Origin: JAMCRM01 sp041685075
Lineage (GTDB): Bacteria > Acidobacteriota > Terriglobia > Bryobacterales > Bryobacteraceae
Direction: 5' to 3'
NCBI GenBank assembly: GCA_041685075.1
Contig: JAWLGN010000023.1
Location: forward strand, 1-31,794
Length of the DNA stretch: 31,794 nucleotides
In this document: piece by piece, positions 7,448 to 15,252 of the stretch
Position numbering within the stretch: the stretch's first letter is position 1
How the letters are laid out: every line of letters begins with the position of its first letter
Made by a program: the position numbers and the translations under genes
The notes under the pieces: model-generated
What the model was told of the DNA's origin: nothing
Databases searched by the model: none
The model's input: the letters and a program-made list of their open reading frames with translations, nothing else

Positions 7448-8395
7448 ATGCTCTATATCGACGAATCCGAAGTGCGACAGTTGCTCCCCATGCCGGAGGC
7501 TATCCGGCTGACCCGGGAGGTCTTTGTGCGCCTGTCGCGCGGCGAGGCGCTCAACCACCCCAGGCGGAGGCTCCATGCCGGCGGCAGCGCGGTGCTGCAC
7601 TACATGGCGGGGAGCGATGGCCGGTACTTCGGGGCCAAGGTCTACTCCAGCCACCGCACGGGTGCGCACTTCCTTTTTCTGCTCTTCCGGGTGGAAGACG
7701 CGGTCCCGCTGGCGGTGATGGAGGCCAACTACCTGGGGCAGCTCCGCACCGGCGCGGCTACCGGCGTGGCAACGGAAGCCATGGCCCGGCCGGACGCCGG
7801 AGTGGTGGGGCTGATCGGCACAGGATTTCAGGCCCGCAGCCAACTGGAGGCGGTTGCCGCCGTCCGGCCGCTCCGTGCCGCCCGGGTGTGGAGCCGGTCC
7901 GAGGAGAAGCGCCAGGCCTTCGTGCGGCAATTCACTGACCAGCCCGTCAGCGCCGCCGCCACCGCCGAGGAAGCCGTTCGTGGCGCCGATATTGTGATCA
8001 CCGCCACATACGCCCGGGATCCGGTCCTCGAAGACGCCTGGATCGCACCCGGTACGCACGTCAACGCCGTCGGATCCAACCAGCCCAAGCGCCGCGAATT
8101 GCCTTCTGAGCTAATTGCCCGCGCCGATTGGATCGCGGTCGATTCGCGCGAGCAGGCCGGCATCGAGTCCGGCGACCTGTTGCTCTCGATGGGCGATGCC
8201 GCCTGGAGCGACCCCCGCGTGGTTGAGTTGGCGGATGTCGTCTCCGGGCGCATCCATGTGCGGTCCCGCACAGATGAGATCACCATCTTCAACTCAATGG
8301 GTCTGGCGGTGGAAGATGTCATCTGCGCGGGCTACGTTTACGAGCGCGCTGTTGCGGAACGGGTGGGGCGGGAAATCGGGGCGGTCTACTCCTGA
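7448..8395 (+). CDS. Ornithine cyclodeaminase / mu-crystallin family NAD(P)-dependent enzyme
   Basis: 315 residues, the usual length. The N-terminal dimerisation/substrate domain contains PRRRLHAGG, GAKVYSS with the substrate-binding Lys64, and LGQLRTGAATGVAT with Arg100. The Rossmann segment has VVGLIGTGFQARSQLEA (119-135) and later RGADIVITATYARDPVL and VNAVGSNQPKRREL. The family covers ornithine cyclodeaminase, alanine dehydrogenase, delta1-piperideine-2-carboxylate/pyrroline-2-carboxylate reductase and ketimine reductase; which reaction applies cannot be read from sequence alone. It starts 3 bp after the CoA-binding gene as the last gene of the scpA operon. Its last 10 bp overlap the 3' end of the convergent zinc-ribbon gene. 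Confidence 0.88.
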   Translation: MLYIDESEVRQLLPMPEAIRLTREVFVRLSRGEALNHPRRRLHAGGSAVLHYMAGSDGRYFGAKVYSSHRTGAHFLFLLFRVEDAVPLAVMEANYLGQLRTGAATGVATEAMARPDAGVVGLIGTGFQARSQLEAVAAVRPLRAARVWSRSEEKRQAFVRQFTDQPVSAAATAEEAVRGADIVITATYARDPVLEDAWIAPGTHVNAVGSNQPKRRELPSELIARADWIAVDSREQAGIESGDLLLSMGDAAWSDPRVVELADVVSGRIHVRSRTDEITIFNSMGLAVEDVICAGYVYERAVAERVGREIGAVYS

Positions 8396-8610
8396 ACCGG
8401 CATCTGCTGTTCGATGTCGCGCCAGGCGCTGATTTTGAGACGGCGGCACACCCAGCAGAGCGGCTCGGGTGTCGCATCGGTGCTCTCCGCGCCGCACACG
8501 ATACACGCAGTTACTTTTTTCAGCTTGTCTTCCGACAAGGCCTTCTTTGCCTGTTCCAGGATTTCGGGCGGAACCACAGGTTCCGGCTTGGGTTGCACTT
8601 TCCGTCTCAT
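8386..8610 (-). CDS. Small zinc-ribbon protein, function unknown
   Basis: 74 residues from the ATG at 8610, chosen because GAGGGG lies 7 nt upstream; an in-frame GTG at 8643 would add 11 residues but lacks such a site. Two CxxC pairs (Cys36/Cys39 in CIVCG and Cys52/Cys55 in CWVC) with 12 residues between them make a zinc-ribbon-like knuckle. The N-terminal half is a charged, Pro-rich helix region (PPEILEQAKKALSEDKLKK). No membrane segment or enzymatic motif is seen. Its stop codon lies inside the end of the convergent cyclodeaminase-family gene. A DNA, RNA or protein-binding role is possible, but nothing in the context decides it. Confidence 0.7.
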   Translation of the reverse strand: MRRKVQPKPEPVVPPEILEQAKKALSEDKLKKVTACIVCGAESTDATPEPLCWVCRRLKISAWRDIEQQMPVQE

Positions 8611-8629
8611 GGCCGTCCCCTCAAATACA

Positions 8630-8655
8630 TTATCTCTTTCCACTCTCGCTCACAA
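8630..8655 (-). promoter_or_regulatory. Possible promoter for the 74-residue zinc-ribbon gene
   Basis: On the minus strand TTGTGA and GATAAT are separated by about 15 bp, followed by about 19 bp to the ATG with its GAGGGG ribosome binding site. The GATAAT matches -10 consensus in five of six positions, but the spacing is short, so this is a weak candidate. Confidence 0.3.
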
Positions 8656-8730
8656 GCACCGTCCGTGCTATTGCGTTAGATGCACGGCAGGCGCCTGAAG
8701 TGCCATATCCGGCCGGATGCATTGCGCAAT

Positions 8731-8913
8731 TTATGCCGCTTCTGGCAACTGCACCACAATGGCCACGTCGAGGGTAGCGGAACAGCGGGGACAACGCTGC
8801 CCAGGGATCACCCGAGGCCTGCGCCCTGCTATTCTGACCTCCGCCGGCACCGTGTGGGTGCAAATGGGGCAATGCACCTGACCCTTTTGTTTCTTTTCGT
8901 CAACCGGCTGCAT
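8731..8913 (-). CDS. Small zinc-ribbon protein, function unknown
   Basis: 60 residues. Cys15/Cys18 (CPIC) and Cys41/Cys44 (CPRC) form two knuckles 22 residues apart, the pattern of a rubredoxin-like or zinc-ribbon fold. The stretch between them is basic (VRIAGRRPRVIPGQR), and the C-terminus is hydrophobic (LDVAIVVQLPEAA). The ATG at 8913 has an AGAGG about 11 nt upstream, which is usable but not ideal. It lies between the RND pump gene (stop at 8993) and the other small zinc-ribbon gene, on the same strand. The two small proteins are not obvious copies of each other. The gene is short, so it is called with caution. Confidence 0.55.
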   Translation of the reverse strand: MQPVDEKKQKGQVHCPICTHTVPAEVRIAGRRPRVIPGQRCPRCSATLDVAIVVQLPEAA

Positions 8914-8992
8914 AGCTTCAGCGACCTCTGCTATCTCCGACGCAAAAAGCCGAGCAAGGGTTTTACCATTTACAAAGATTTTCGAAGGTTTT

Positions 8993-11900
8993 TTAGTCGC
9001 CCGCGGCAGGGGCCTGGACCGCCACGGACCGTCGCCGCGCCGCCAGCCAATCCCGCGCCTCCTCCACCAGGGAGTAGCCTACCGGCACCACCAGCAGGGT
9101 GAGCAGAAGGCAAAGCGTCTGGCCGCCGATGATGGTCACCGCGATGGCGGAACGCTGCTGGGCGCCCGCCCCAATCCCCATGGCCGTCGGAATCAGGCCG
9201 GAGACGATCGCGAAAGTGGTCATCAGGATGGGGCGCAGCCGCACGCGGTTGGCCTCCAGAATGGCTTCCCGCAGCGGCATCCCCTGGCGGTGCAGCCGGT
9301 TCATGTAATCGATCTGCAGAATGCCGTTCTTCTTGACGATGCCCAGCAGCAGCAGCACCCCCAGGGCGCTGAACAGGTTCAGCGACCGCCCCGTGGCCGT
9401 CAGGGAGAGCAGCGCGAAGGGAATCGAGAGCGGCAGCGTCAGCATGATGATAAACGGGTGGGCCAGGCTCTCGAACTGGGCCGCCAGCACCATGTACATG
9501 AAAATGGAGGCCAGCGAGATCGCCAGGATCATGTTGATGGTGGTCTCCTCCAGGATCTTCACCTGGCCGGAGAAGCGCAACTGGTAGCCTTGGGGCAGGC
9601 CCACCGAGTCCACCACCTTCTGGGTCTCCGCGGCGGCTTCGTTCAGGGAGCGGCCGGGAGCGACGTTGCCATAGATGCCCACCGCGAACTGGCGTCCGTG
9701 GCGGTCCACGCGGCTGGGACCCAAACCGCGCTGCAGGCTCGCCACCGAGTCCAGCCGGATCAGCCCCACCTTGGCGGAAGGGATCAGCAACCGGCTCAGG
9801 GCGGCAGGGTCGTCGCGCTGCCCGGGCATTAGCCGCATGGTCACCGGATACTGCTCCGAGCCTTCCTTATAGGTGGAGATCTCGTCCTGGCCGGACATCA
9901 GCAGCCGCACGGCGCCCGCGACGTCGCTGACCCGGACCCCCAGGTCCGACGCCTTGGTCCGGTCGATGTTGATGTGCATCTCCGGGTTGTTCAGGTTGAG
10001 CGCTACTTTCACGTCCACCACGGAGTCGGTTTGACGCAGCCGGTCGGAGACTTCCTTGGCGATCTCCGCCAGCACAGGCATTTCCGGACCCAGCAGCATG
10101 CCGCGAATGGGGGAGAAGGAGTCGCGCCCACCCAGCGCGTTGGGGAAGCTGACGCGCGGCAGGCCCATCTGGAAGTCCTTCAGGGAGGCCCGGATTCTGG
10201 CCGCCATCTGGTTGATGTCGCCGCGCTTGGCTGCCGGCTCCAGGAGCAGCATCACGCGCGCGTAGTTCACCCGGTTCATGAACCCGCTGGAACTCATGGG
10301 CAGCGCCGCGATCACTCCGGGGACTTCCTCCATCCGGCGCGTGGCTGCCAGGGTGAACTCGCGGGTGGCCTCCACCGAGGAACCCTCGGGGAGTTCGAAC
10401 ATCACAGTGAGTTCGTCCTGGTCCTCCTGGGGCATCCAGTCGCGGCCCACATAACGGTTGACCACGAACGTGGAGGCGAAGGTCAGCAGGCAGACCGCCA
10501 CGATGGCCCACCGGTGCCCCAGCGACCAGCGCAGAACCGCGAGGTAGATGCGGTCGAAGAAGTTGCGGCGCTCCTGGTGTTCCTGGTGCCCGCGCCTTCC
10601 GCCGCCACTCCCCTTCAGCTTCAACACCCGGGCGCTCACCGTGGGGATCAGGGTGAAAGCCACCAGCATGGATACCATGATGGCCATCGCCATGGTCCAC
10701 CCGAACTGGTTCACGAAGCGCCGCGCGTAGCCCGTCATGAAGGCGATGGGCACGAAGATGATCACCAGCGAAAGGGTGGTGGCGATCACCGCCAGCGAGA
10801 TCTCCTTGGTCGCCAGCACGGCCGCCTGCATGGGCGGCACGCCCTTCTCCTCGATGAACCGGTAGATGTTTTCCAGGACAATGATGGCGTCGTCGATTAC
10901 GATTCCCACCGCCAGTGTCAGTCCCAGCAGCGTCATGGAGTTGAGGGTGAAGTCCATGGCGCGGATCAGGGTGAAGGTGGTGATGATGGAGGTAGGGATG
11001 GCGATGGCGCTGATCAGCACCGTGCGGATGTTCCGGATGAAAAAGAAGACGATCAGGGACGCGAACAGGCTGCCGAGCACCAGGTGCTCCTCCAGCGAAG
11101 CCACCGAGGCGTTGATGTAGGTGGCCTGGTCCTTGACGATTTCGATGTTCGTCCCCGCGGGCAGTTCGCGGCGCAGGCTGTCCAGCCGGGCCTTTACACC
11201 GTTCACGATCTCGACCGTGTTGGTGCCGGTCTGGCGCAGCACCTGGATCACGACGGCGGGTTTGCCCTTGTAGTGGGCGAAGCTGCGCTGCTCCTCGGTG
11301 CCGTCCTCGGCATAGCCGATGTCGCGGATGCGGATGGGCGACCCCGCCACGTTCTTGATGATGATGTCGTTGAATTCTTCAACGTGCTCCACTCGCCCTA
11401 GCGTGCGCACGCCCACTTCGGTCAGACCCCGCACCATCCGCCCGCCGGGCGCCTCGATGTTCTGCGCCCGTACGGCGCCCTCCACCTCCTGCGCCGTGAG
11501 GTTATAACCGGAAAGCTTGTCGAGGTCGAGGAAAAGGTTGATCTGCCGCTTGGTTCCCCCGGAGATATCCACCGAGGCCACGCCGTTGACCGTCTCGAGC
11601 GCCCGCCGGACCTGCTTGTCGGCGATTTCGGTCAACTCCCGCGTGGAGCGATCCCCGGAGACCACCAGGGTAATGATGGGCTCCGAGTCCGGGTCGGCCT
11701 TCTGCACTACCGGGGGAAGCACGTTCGGCGGCAGGCGCTGCATGGCCCCGCTCACCTTCTCGCGGACGTCTTCGGACGCCTCCCCGATATCGCGCTCCAG
11801 CACGAACGTGACGATAATGGCGGCGGTGCCCTCGCTGACGATGGCCCGGAGTTCGTCGATGCCGTTGACCGAAGCGATAGCCTCTTCCAGCGGCAGCACC

Positions 11901-12088
11901 ACCTGGGAGGTCACCTCCTCGGGCGTCGCGCCCGGCAACTGCACGCGCACGTAGACCGTGGCGGGGTCCGTGCGGGGGAACAGGTCCACTCCCAGGGAGA
12001 AGAACGAAAAGACGCCCATCACCACCAGGAACATGATGAGCATGAAGGCGAAAACAGGCCGCTGGACGCAGATTTCAGTCAGGCGCAC
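8993..12088 (-). CDS. RND efflux transporter, HAE1/AcrB type
   Basis: 1031 residues, full length for the hydrophobic/amphiphilic efflux RND family. It starts with the first membrane helix (RPVFAFMLIMFLVVMGVFSFF), followed by the periplasmic porter segment GVDLFPRTDPATVYV and PLEEAIASVNGIDELRAIVSEG. TM4 carries the proton-relay acids in LAVGIVIDDAIIVLENIYR, and TM10 carries the matching lysine in LGIVKKNGILQIDYMNR. The second porter half contains the usual repeated topology (VSFPNALGGRDSF, FSGQVKILEETT). It uses the proton gradient to drive substrates from periplasm/inner membrane toward an outer-membrane channel. The GTG at 12088 has a GAGGAG ribosome binding site 6-7 nt upstream. No adaptor or TolC homologue is adjacent; the adaptor trio at 1-3803 is separated by the scpA operon. 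Confidence 0.96.
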   Translation of the reverse strand: MRLTEICVQRPVFAFMLIMFLVVMGVFSFFSLGVDLFPRTDPATVYVRVQLPGATPEEVTSQVVLPLEEAIASVNGIDELRAIVSEGTAAIIVTFVLERDIGEASEDVREKVSGAMQRLPPNVLPPVVQKADPDSEPIITLVVSGDRSTRELTEIADKQVRRALETVNGVASVDISGGTKRQINLFLDLDKLSGYNLTAQEVEGAVRAQNIEAPGGRMVRGLTEVGVRTLGRVEHVEEFNDIIIKNVAGSPIRIRDIGYAEDGTEEQRSFAHYKGKPAVVIQVLRQTGTNTVEIVNGVKARLDSLRRELPAGTNIEIVKDQATYINASVASLEEHLVLGSLFASLIVFFFIRNIRTVLISAIAIPTSIITTFTLIRAMDFTLNSMTLLGLTLAVGIVIDDAIIVLENIYRFIEEKGVPPMQAAVLATKEISLAVIATTLSLVIIFVPIAFMTGYARRFVNQFGWTMAMAIMVSMLVAFTLIPTVSARVLKLKGSGGGRRGHQEHQERRNFFDRIYLAVLRWSLGHRWAIVAVCLLTFASTFVVNRYVGRDWMPQEDQDELTVMFELPEGSSVEATREFTLAATRRMEEVPGVIAALPMSSSGFMNRVNYARVMLLLEPAAKRGDINQMAARIRASLKDFQMGLPRVSFPNALGGRDSFSPIRGMLLGPEMPVLAEIAKEVSDRLRQTDSVVDVKVALNLNNPEMHINIDRTKASDLGVRVSDVAGAVRLLMSGQDEISTYKEGSEQYPVTMRLMPGQRDDPAALSRLLIPSAKVGLIRLDSVASLQRGLGPSRVDRHGRQFAVGIYGNVAPGRSLNEAAAETQKVVDSVGLPQGYQLRFSGQVKILEETTINMILAISLASIFMYMVLAAQFESLAHPFIIMLTLPLSIPFALLSLTATGRSLNLFSALGVLLLLGIVKKNGILQIDYMNRLHRQGMPLREAILEANRVRLRPILMTTFAIVSGLIPTAMGIGAGAQQRSAIAVTIIGGQTLCLLLTLLVVPVGYSLVEEARDWLAARRRSVAVQAPAAGD

Positions 12089-12114
12089 CGGAACTCCTCA
12101 GGGAACATTTCATG

Positions 12115-12120
12115 ATTGTA
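12115..12120 (-). promoter_or_regulatory. -10-like hexamer for the RND pump gene
   Basis: TACAAT on the minus strand (five of six to consensus) would start transcription near 12108, giving a 20-nt leader that contains the GAGGAG ribosome binding site before the GTG at 12088. No clear -35 was found at 16-18 bp. Confidence 0.45.
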
Positions 12121-12231
12121 TCGAAATTCCCTTCCAGGCTGTCGCCAGGACAGAGAACACCCCGCCTGTGCGGCTGCCTTCAAAAGCATGGGCGTAAGCC
12201 GCCGGCCACCGGTTACCACCGCCTCTTCTGA

Positions 12232-12237
12232 TACGCT
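12232..12237 (+). promoter_or_regulatory. Extended -10-like element before the DUF3467 gene
   Basis: TGA-TACGCT (TGn at 12229-12231 plus hexamer) is 7 nt upstream of the ATG at 12245, predicting a start site at about 12244 and essentially no leader. No -35 is recognisable. This is one of several such arrangements in the window. Confidence 0.35.
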
Positions 12238-12244
12238 GTGGGAT

Positions 12245-12541
12245 ATGAACCAGCCTCCGCAGCCCAAAATCGAGATGGCCAATGGCCCGGACTATCGCGA
12301 GGGCTACGCGAACAGCGTCCAGATTCGCGTCAACCTATGGGACTTCTTTCTCCTGTTCGGGCTGGTCAATCAGACCGGGCCGGAAAATGTTTCCATCGTC
12401 AATTTCCAGGGCGTATACTTAAGCCCGCAGCAGGCCAAAGCACTGCTGAACGTGCTCCAGCAGAACGTCAGCCAGTACGAGGCGGCGTTCGGCCCGATTC
12501 ACCTGGAGCCGCAGCGGCAGGCCGGCGGCTCGCTGCAGTAA
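12245..12541 (+). CDS. DUF3467 family protein
   Basis: 98 residues. The sequence is the compact DUF3467 fold in one piece: YREGYANSVQIRVNLWDFFLLFG, then GPENVSIVNFQGVYLSPQQAKALLNVLQQNVSQYEAAFGPI. The family is small, cytoplasmic and widespread, with no demonstrated biochemical role. The ATG at 12245 is preferred over the frame's earlier start (12116) because only the downstream part resembles the family; the upstream extension would run through the divergent promoter region. The next gene starts 8 bp after the stop, so the two are likely co-transcribed. Confidence 0.85.
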   Translation: MNQPPQPKIEMANGPDYREGYANSVQIRVNLWDFFLLFGLVNQTGPENVSIVNFQGVYLSPQQAKALLNVLQQNVSQYEAAFGPIHLEPQRQAGGSLQ

Positions 12542-12549
12542 GAGATCCT

Positions 12550-13446
12550 ATGACCCTCACCAGACGCCGCGCCCTTCTGGCCGCCGCGACGGTGCCCGCC
12601 GCCGCCTCCGGCCGCCCCGGCCTGCCTGAGGCCGAGTTCGGATCCTACCGCGTCTCCCGCCTCATGGTGGGCGGCAACCCCGTCAGCGGTAATTCCCATA
12701 TCTCCCCCGCGGTGAGCCGCGAGATGCTCGACTGGTTCACCGCCGAAAACGCCAAGAAACTGCTCCGCCGATGCGAACAGGCCGGCATCAACGTCTGGCA
12801 GTCGCGCGGCGACCGCCACATCATGCGGCTGTTGCGCGAGTACCGCAACGAGGGCGGGCGCATCCACTGGATCGCCCAAACGGCCAGCGAACTGGCCGAC
12901 ATCCGTCGCAACATCCGGGAGATCGCCGCCGCCGGCGCTATCGGGATCTACCACCACGGCTCCCGCACCGACGCCTGGTGGGCCGCCGGCAAAATCGAGC
13001 AGGCCCGGGAGATGCTCAAGGTGATGCGCGATGCGGGCGTGCGGGTGGGCCTGGGTACCCATATCCCGGAGGTTGTGGACTACGTGGAGTCGAAGGGATG
13101 GGACCTGGATTTTTACATGACCTGCCTCTATAACCTGAGCCGCCCGAAGGAGGAAGCCGCACGCCTCCGGGGCGGCGCCGTCGACGGGGAACTGTTCTGG
13201 GATCCCGACCGCGAGCGCATGCTCGAGCGCGTGCGCCGCACCTCCCGCCAGTGCCTGATCTTTAAGGCGTACGCGGCGGGGCGCAAGTGCGGCTCCGAGG
13301 AGCAGATGCGGAGCGCGCTGCGGCTGGTCTTCGAGAGCGCCAAGCCCTCCGACTGCGTCATCCTGGGCATGTTCCCCAAGCGCTCCGAGCAGGTGGAGCA
13401 GAACTGCCGCCTGGTGCGCGAAGCGCTTGCCGCCGCCTCGTCCTGA
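12550..13446 (+). CDS. Tat-exported aldo/keto reductase-like TIM-barrel protein
   Basis: 298 residues. A twin-arginine signal (LTRRRALLAAATVPAAASG, residues 3-21) indicates export in folded form. The body resembles aldo/keto reductase-type TIM barrels: YRVSRLMVGGNPVSG, CEQAGINVWQSRGDRH, GAIGIYHHGSRTD, VGLGTHIPEVVDYVE, LIFKAYAAGRKC and CVILGMFPKRSEQVEQN. The catalytic Tyr/Lys pair of classical AKRs is not evident, so an NADPH-dependent reductase activity is doubtful. It lies 8 bp after DUF3467 and 12 bp before the DUF1593 gene on the same strand; all three probably form an operon. The start ATG has a weak AGAGA ribosome binding site. Confidence 0.75.
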   Translation: MTLTRRRALLAAATVPAAASGRPGLPEAEFGSYRVSRLMVGGNPVSGNSHISPAVSREMLDWFTAENAKKLLRRCEQAGINVWQSRGDRHIMRLLREYRNEGGRIHWIAQTASELADIRRNIREIAAAGAIGIYHHGSRTDAWWAAGKIEQAREMLKVMRDAGVRVGLGTHIPEVVDYVESKGWDLDFYMTCLYNLSRPKEEAARLRGGAVDGELFWDPDRERMLERVRRTSRQCLIFKAYAAGRKCGSEEQMRSALRLVFESAKPSDCVILGMFPKRSEQVEQNCRLVREALAAASS

Positions 13447-13458
13447 TAGACTGGGGCG

Positions 13459-14853
13459 GTGCGGATCCTCTTGTTCCTGTTCCTGGCGGCGGCCCTGCCG
13501 GCGGCCACCGTCGAGACCGTGGAGAAGCCACGCGTCATCGTCCTGACCGATATCACCAACGAGCCCGACGACGAAGAGTCGCTGGTGCGCTTCCTGGTCT
13601 ACAGCAACGAGTTCGACGTGGAGGGCCTGATCGCCACGACCTCCATCTGGCTGCGCCACAAAGTCGTTCCGGAGAAGATTGCGCGGTTCGTCGAGGCCTA
13701 CGACAAGGTAAGAGCCAACCTGCTCCGGCACGCTCCCGGCTTTCCCACCACGGAGCATCTCCTGGGCGTGATCCGCTCCGGCCCGCCGGTTTTCGGGATG
13801 GAGGCGGTGCGCCAGGGCGCCCTTTCCGATGGCGCGCGCCACATCATCCAGGTAGCCGACCGGCCCGACCCGCGCCCCCTCTGGCTGGTCTTCTGGGGCG
13901 GGACCAACACGCTGGCGCAGGCGCTTGCGGAGGTGCGCGCCACGCGCAGCGCCGGCGAAGTGGACCGTTTCGTCTCCCGGCTCCGGGTCTATGCCATCGC
14001 CGACCAGGACGACTCCGGCCGCTGGTTGCGCCTGGAGTTCCCCAAGCTTTTCTATATCGTGAGTCCCTGCGGTCTCGGCTCCGAGGAGTACCACCTGGGC
14101 ACCTGGACCGGCATCTCCGGCGACCGCTTCTTTCACAACGGTCCCGGCCACAAGTGGGAACTGGTCTCCAACGAGTGGCTGGAGCGGAATGTGCGTACCG
14201 GGCACGGGCCCCTGGGCGAGTTGTACCCGCCCTGGAAGTACATCATGGAGGGCGACACGCCGTCGTTCCTGAACCTCATCGGCAACGGGTTGGGGAGCAG
14301 CCTGAGCCCCGCCTGGGGCGGCTGGGGCGGCCGCTACCACCTCCACCAGAGCTATGCCGAAACCCGGCCCATCTGGACCCACACGGCTTCGGCCCGCGAC
14401 GAGGTGCGGGCCGATGACGGCCGCGTCCATGTCTCCAACCAGGCCACCATCTGGCGCTGGCGCGAAGCCTTCCAGCACGATTTCGCCGCCCGCATGGACT
14501 GGTGCGTGGCCGGCGATTACAACGGCGCCAATCATCATCCCGTAGTCGTGGCCGCGGGCGACAGGACGAAACACGTGCTGCGCATCCGCGCGCGCTCCGG
14601 CGAAACCGTGGAGGTCAGCGCCGCGGGTTCCACGGACCCCGACGGCGACGAGCTGGCGCTGCGCTGGTGGATCTATCCCGAGGCCGGCACGTACCGGGGC
14701 AAGGTGGCGCTCTCCCAACAGGGACCGGCGGCCCGCTTCACGGCTCCGCCGGTCGGCAAGCCCGCCGACATTCACCTCATCTGCGAGGCCCGGGACAACG
14801 GCTCCCCCAACCTGTTCGCCTACCGCCGGGTGATCGTGACCGTAGAGCCGTGA
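13459..14853 (+). CDS. Secreted DUF1593 (nucleoside-hydrolase-like) protein
   Basis: 464 residues. A short signal peptide (MRILLFLFLAAALPAA) is followed by the nucleoside-hydrolase-like N-terminal domain with the acidic metal-binding-type motif VLTDITNEPDDEESLVRFL (27-45) and GLIATTS. Further family segments are PLWLVFWGGTNTLAQAL, YAIADQDDSGRW, YPPWKYIMEGDTPSFL and WGGWGGRYHLHQ. A C-terminal Ig-like/PKD-type domain follows (VEVSAAGSTDPDGDELALRWW...), typical of DUF1593 proteins that bind carbohydrates. Enzymatic activity is undemonstrated in the family. The start is GTG at 13459, 12 bp after the preceding gene. It is followed by about 75 bp before the HU gene, which has its own promoter. Confidence 0.88.
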   Translation: MRILLFLFLAAALPAATVETVEKPRVIVLTDITNEPDDEESLVRFLVYSNEFDVEGLIATTSIWLRHKVVPEKIARFVEAYDKVRANLLRHAPGFPTTEHLLGVIRSGPPVFGMEAVRQGALSDGARHIIQVADRPDPRPLWLVFWGGTNTLAQALAEVRATRSAGEVDRFVSRLRVYAIADQDDSGRWLRLEFPKLFYIVSPCGLGSEEYHLGTWTGISGDRFFHNGPGHKWELVSNEWLERNVRTGHGPLGELYPPWKYIMEGDTPSFLNLIGNGLGSSLSPAWGGWGGRYHLHQSYAETRPIWTHTASARDEVRADDGRVHVSNQATIWRWREAFQHDFAARMDWCVAGDYNGANHHPVVVAAGDRTKHVLRIRARSGETVEVSAAGSTDPDGDELALRWWIYPEAGTYRGKVALSQQGPAARFTAPPVGKPADIHLICEARDNGSPNLFAYRRVIVTVEP

Positions 14854-14874
14854 ACCGGAAGGTTCATCCCTCGA

Positions 14875-14903
14875 TTGACACGGCCGAGGGGGTTTGATAT
14901 ACC
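14875..14903 (+). promoter_or_regulatory. Strong sigma70-type promoter of the HU-like gene
   Basis: A perfect TTGACA -35 (14875-14880) is followed after 17 bp by TATACC (14898-14903) with an upstream TGn extension (TGA at 14895-14897). The start site would be near 14910, leaving about 19 nt with an AGGGAGAA ribosome binding site before the GTG at 14929. This is the best promoter in the window and is consistent with abundant expression of a nucleoid protein. Confidence 0.8.
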
Positions 14904-14928
14904 TCGGCGTCGCTGAGGGAGAACCATC

Positions 14929-15252
14929 GTGAATAAACGCGAACTGGTCGGGGAAATCGCGGCCGAGGCACGGCTCACCCGCTTGCAGGCCGGCCGCGCT
15001 CTCGATTCCTTCGTACGCTCCGTGCGCTCCAGCCTGGCCAGGGGGGAACGGGTCACGCTGGCGGGCTTCGGCAGCTTCGCCGTCGCGCGCCGCAAGGCGC
15101 GCCTGGTGCGCGATCCGCGACGCGGCACTCCCATCACCATTCAGGCGCGCAGTGTCGCGCGTTTCGCTCCGGGGCTAGAATTGAAGTTGGCCATCGATAG
15201 CGCCGACCGTACCCATGCCCCTGAACATACTGGCAATTCACGCACACCCTGA
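14929..15252 (+). CDS. HU/IHF-family DNA-binding protein with a short extra C-terminus
   Basis: 107 residues against the usual 90-95. The N-terminal half fits HU (NKRELVGEIAAEARLTRLQAGRALDSFV). The DNA-binding arm region has VTLAGFGSFAVARRKARLVRDPRRGTPITIQARSVARFAPGLELKLAID. Dimers bend DNA and organise the nucleoid. The arm is unusually Arg-rich. The last dozen residues lie in a segment that also encodes the first 12 codons of the next gene, in another frame; the extension is likely a by-product of that overlap. The GTG start has a good ribosome binding site (GGGAGAA, about 7 nt upstream). Confidence 0.9.
   Translation: MNKRELVGEIAAEARLTRLQAGRALDSFVRSVRSSLARGERVTLAGFGSFAVARRKARLVRDPRRGTPITIQARSVARFAPGLELKLAIDSADRTHAPEHTGNSRTP

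Noticed and set aside
8644..8730. Possible tRNA-like or small RNA segment with GCAC/GTGC arms
   Set aside because: The arms are too short and no cloverleaf or conserved T-loop sequence is present.
9974..11401. A 475-codon plus-strand frame inside the RND gene
   Set aside because: It is a shadow of the RND transporter, whose motifs on the minus strand are unequivocal.
12499..14775. A 758-codon minus-strand frame
   Set aside because: It is antisense to the AKR-like and DUF1593 genes, which have signal peptides and conserved motifs; the antisense translation has none.
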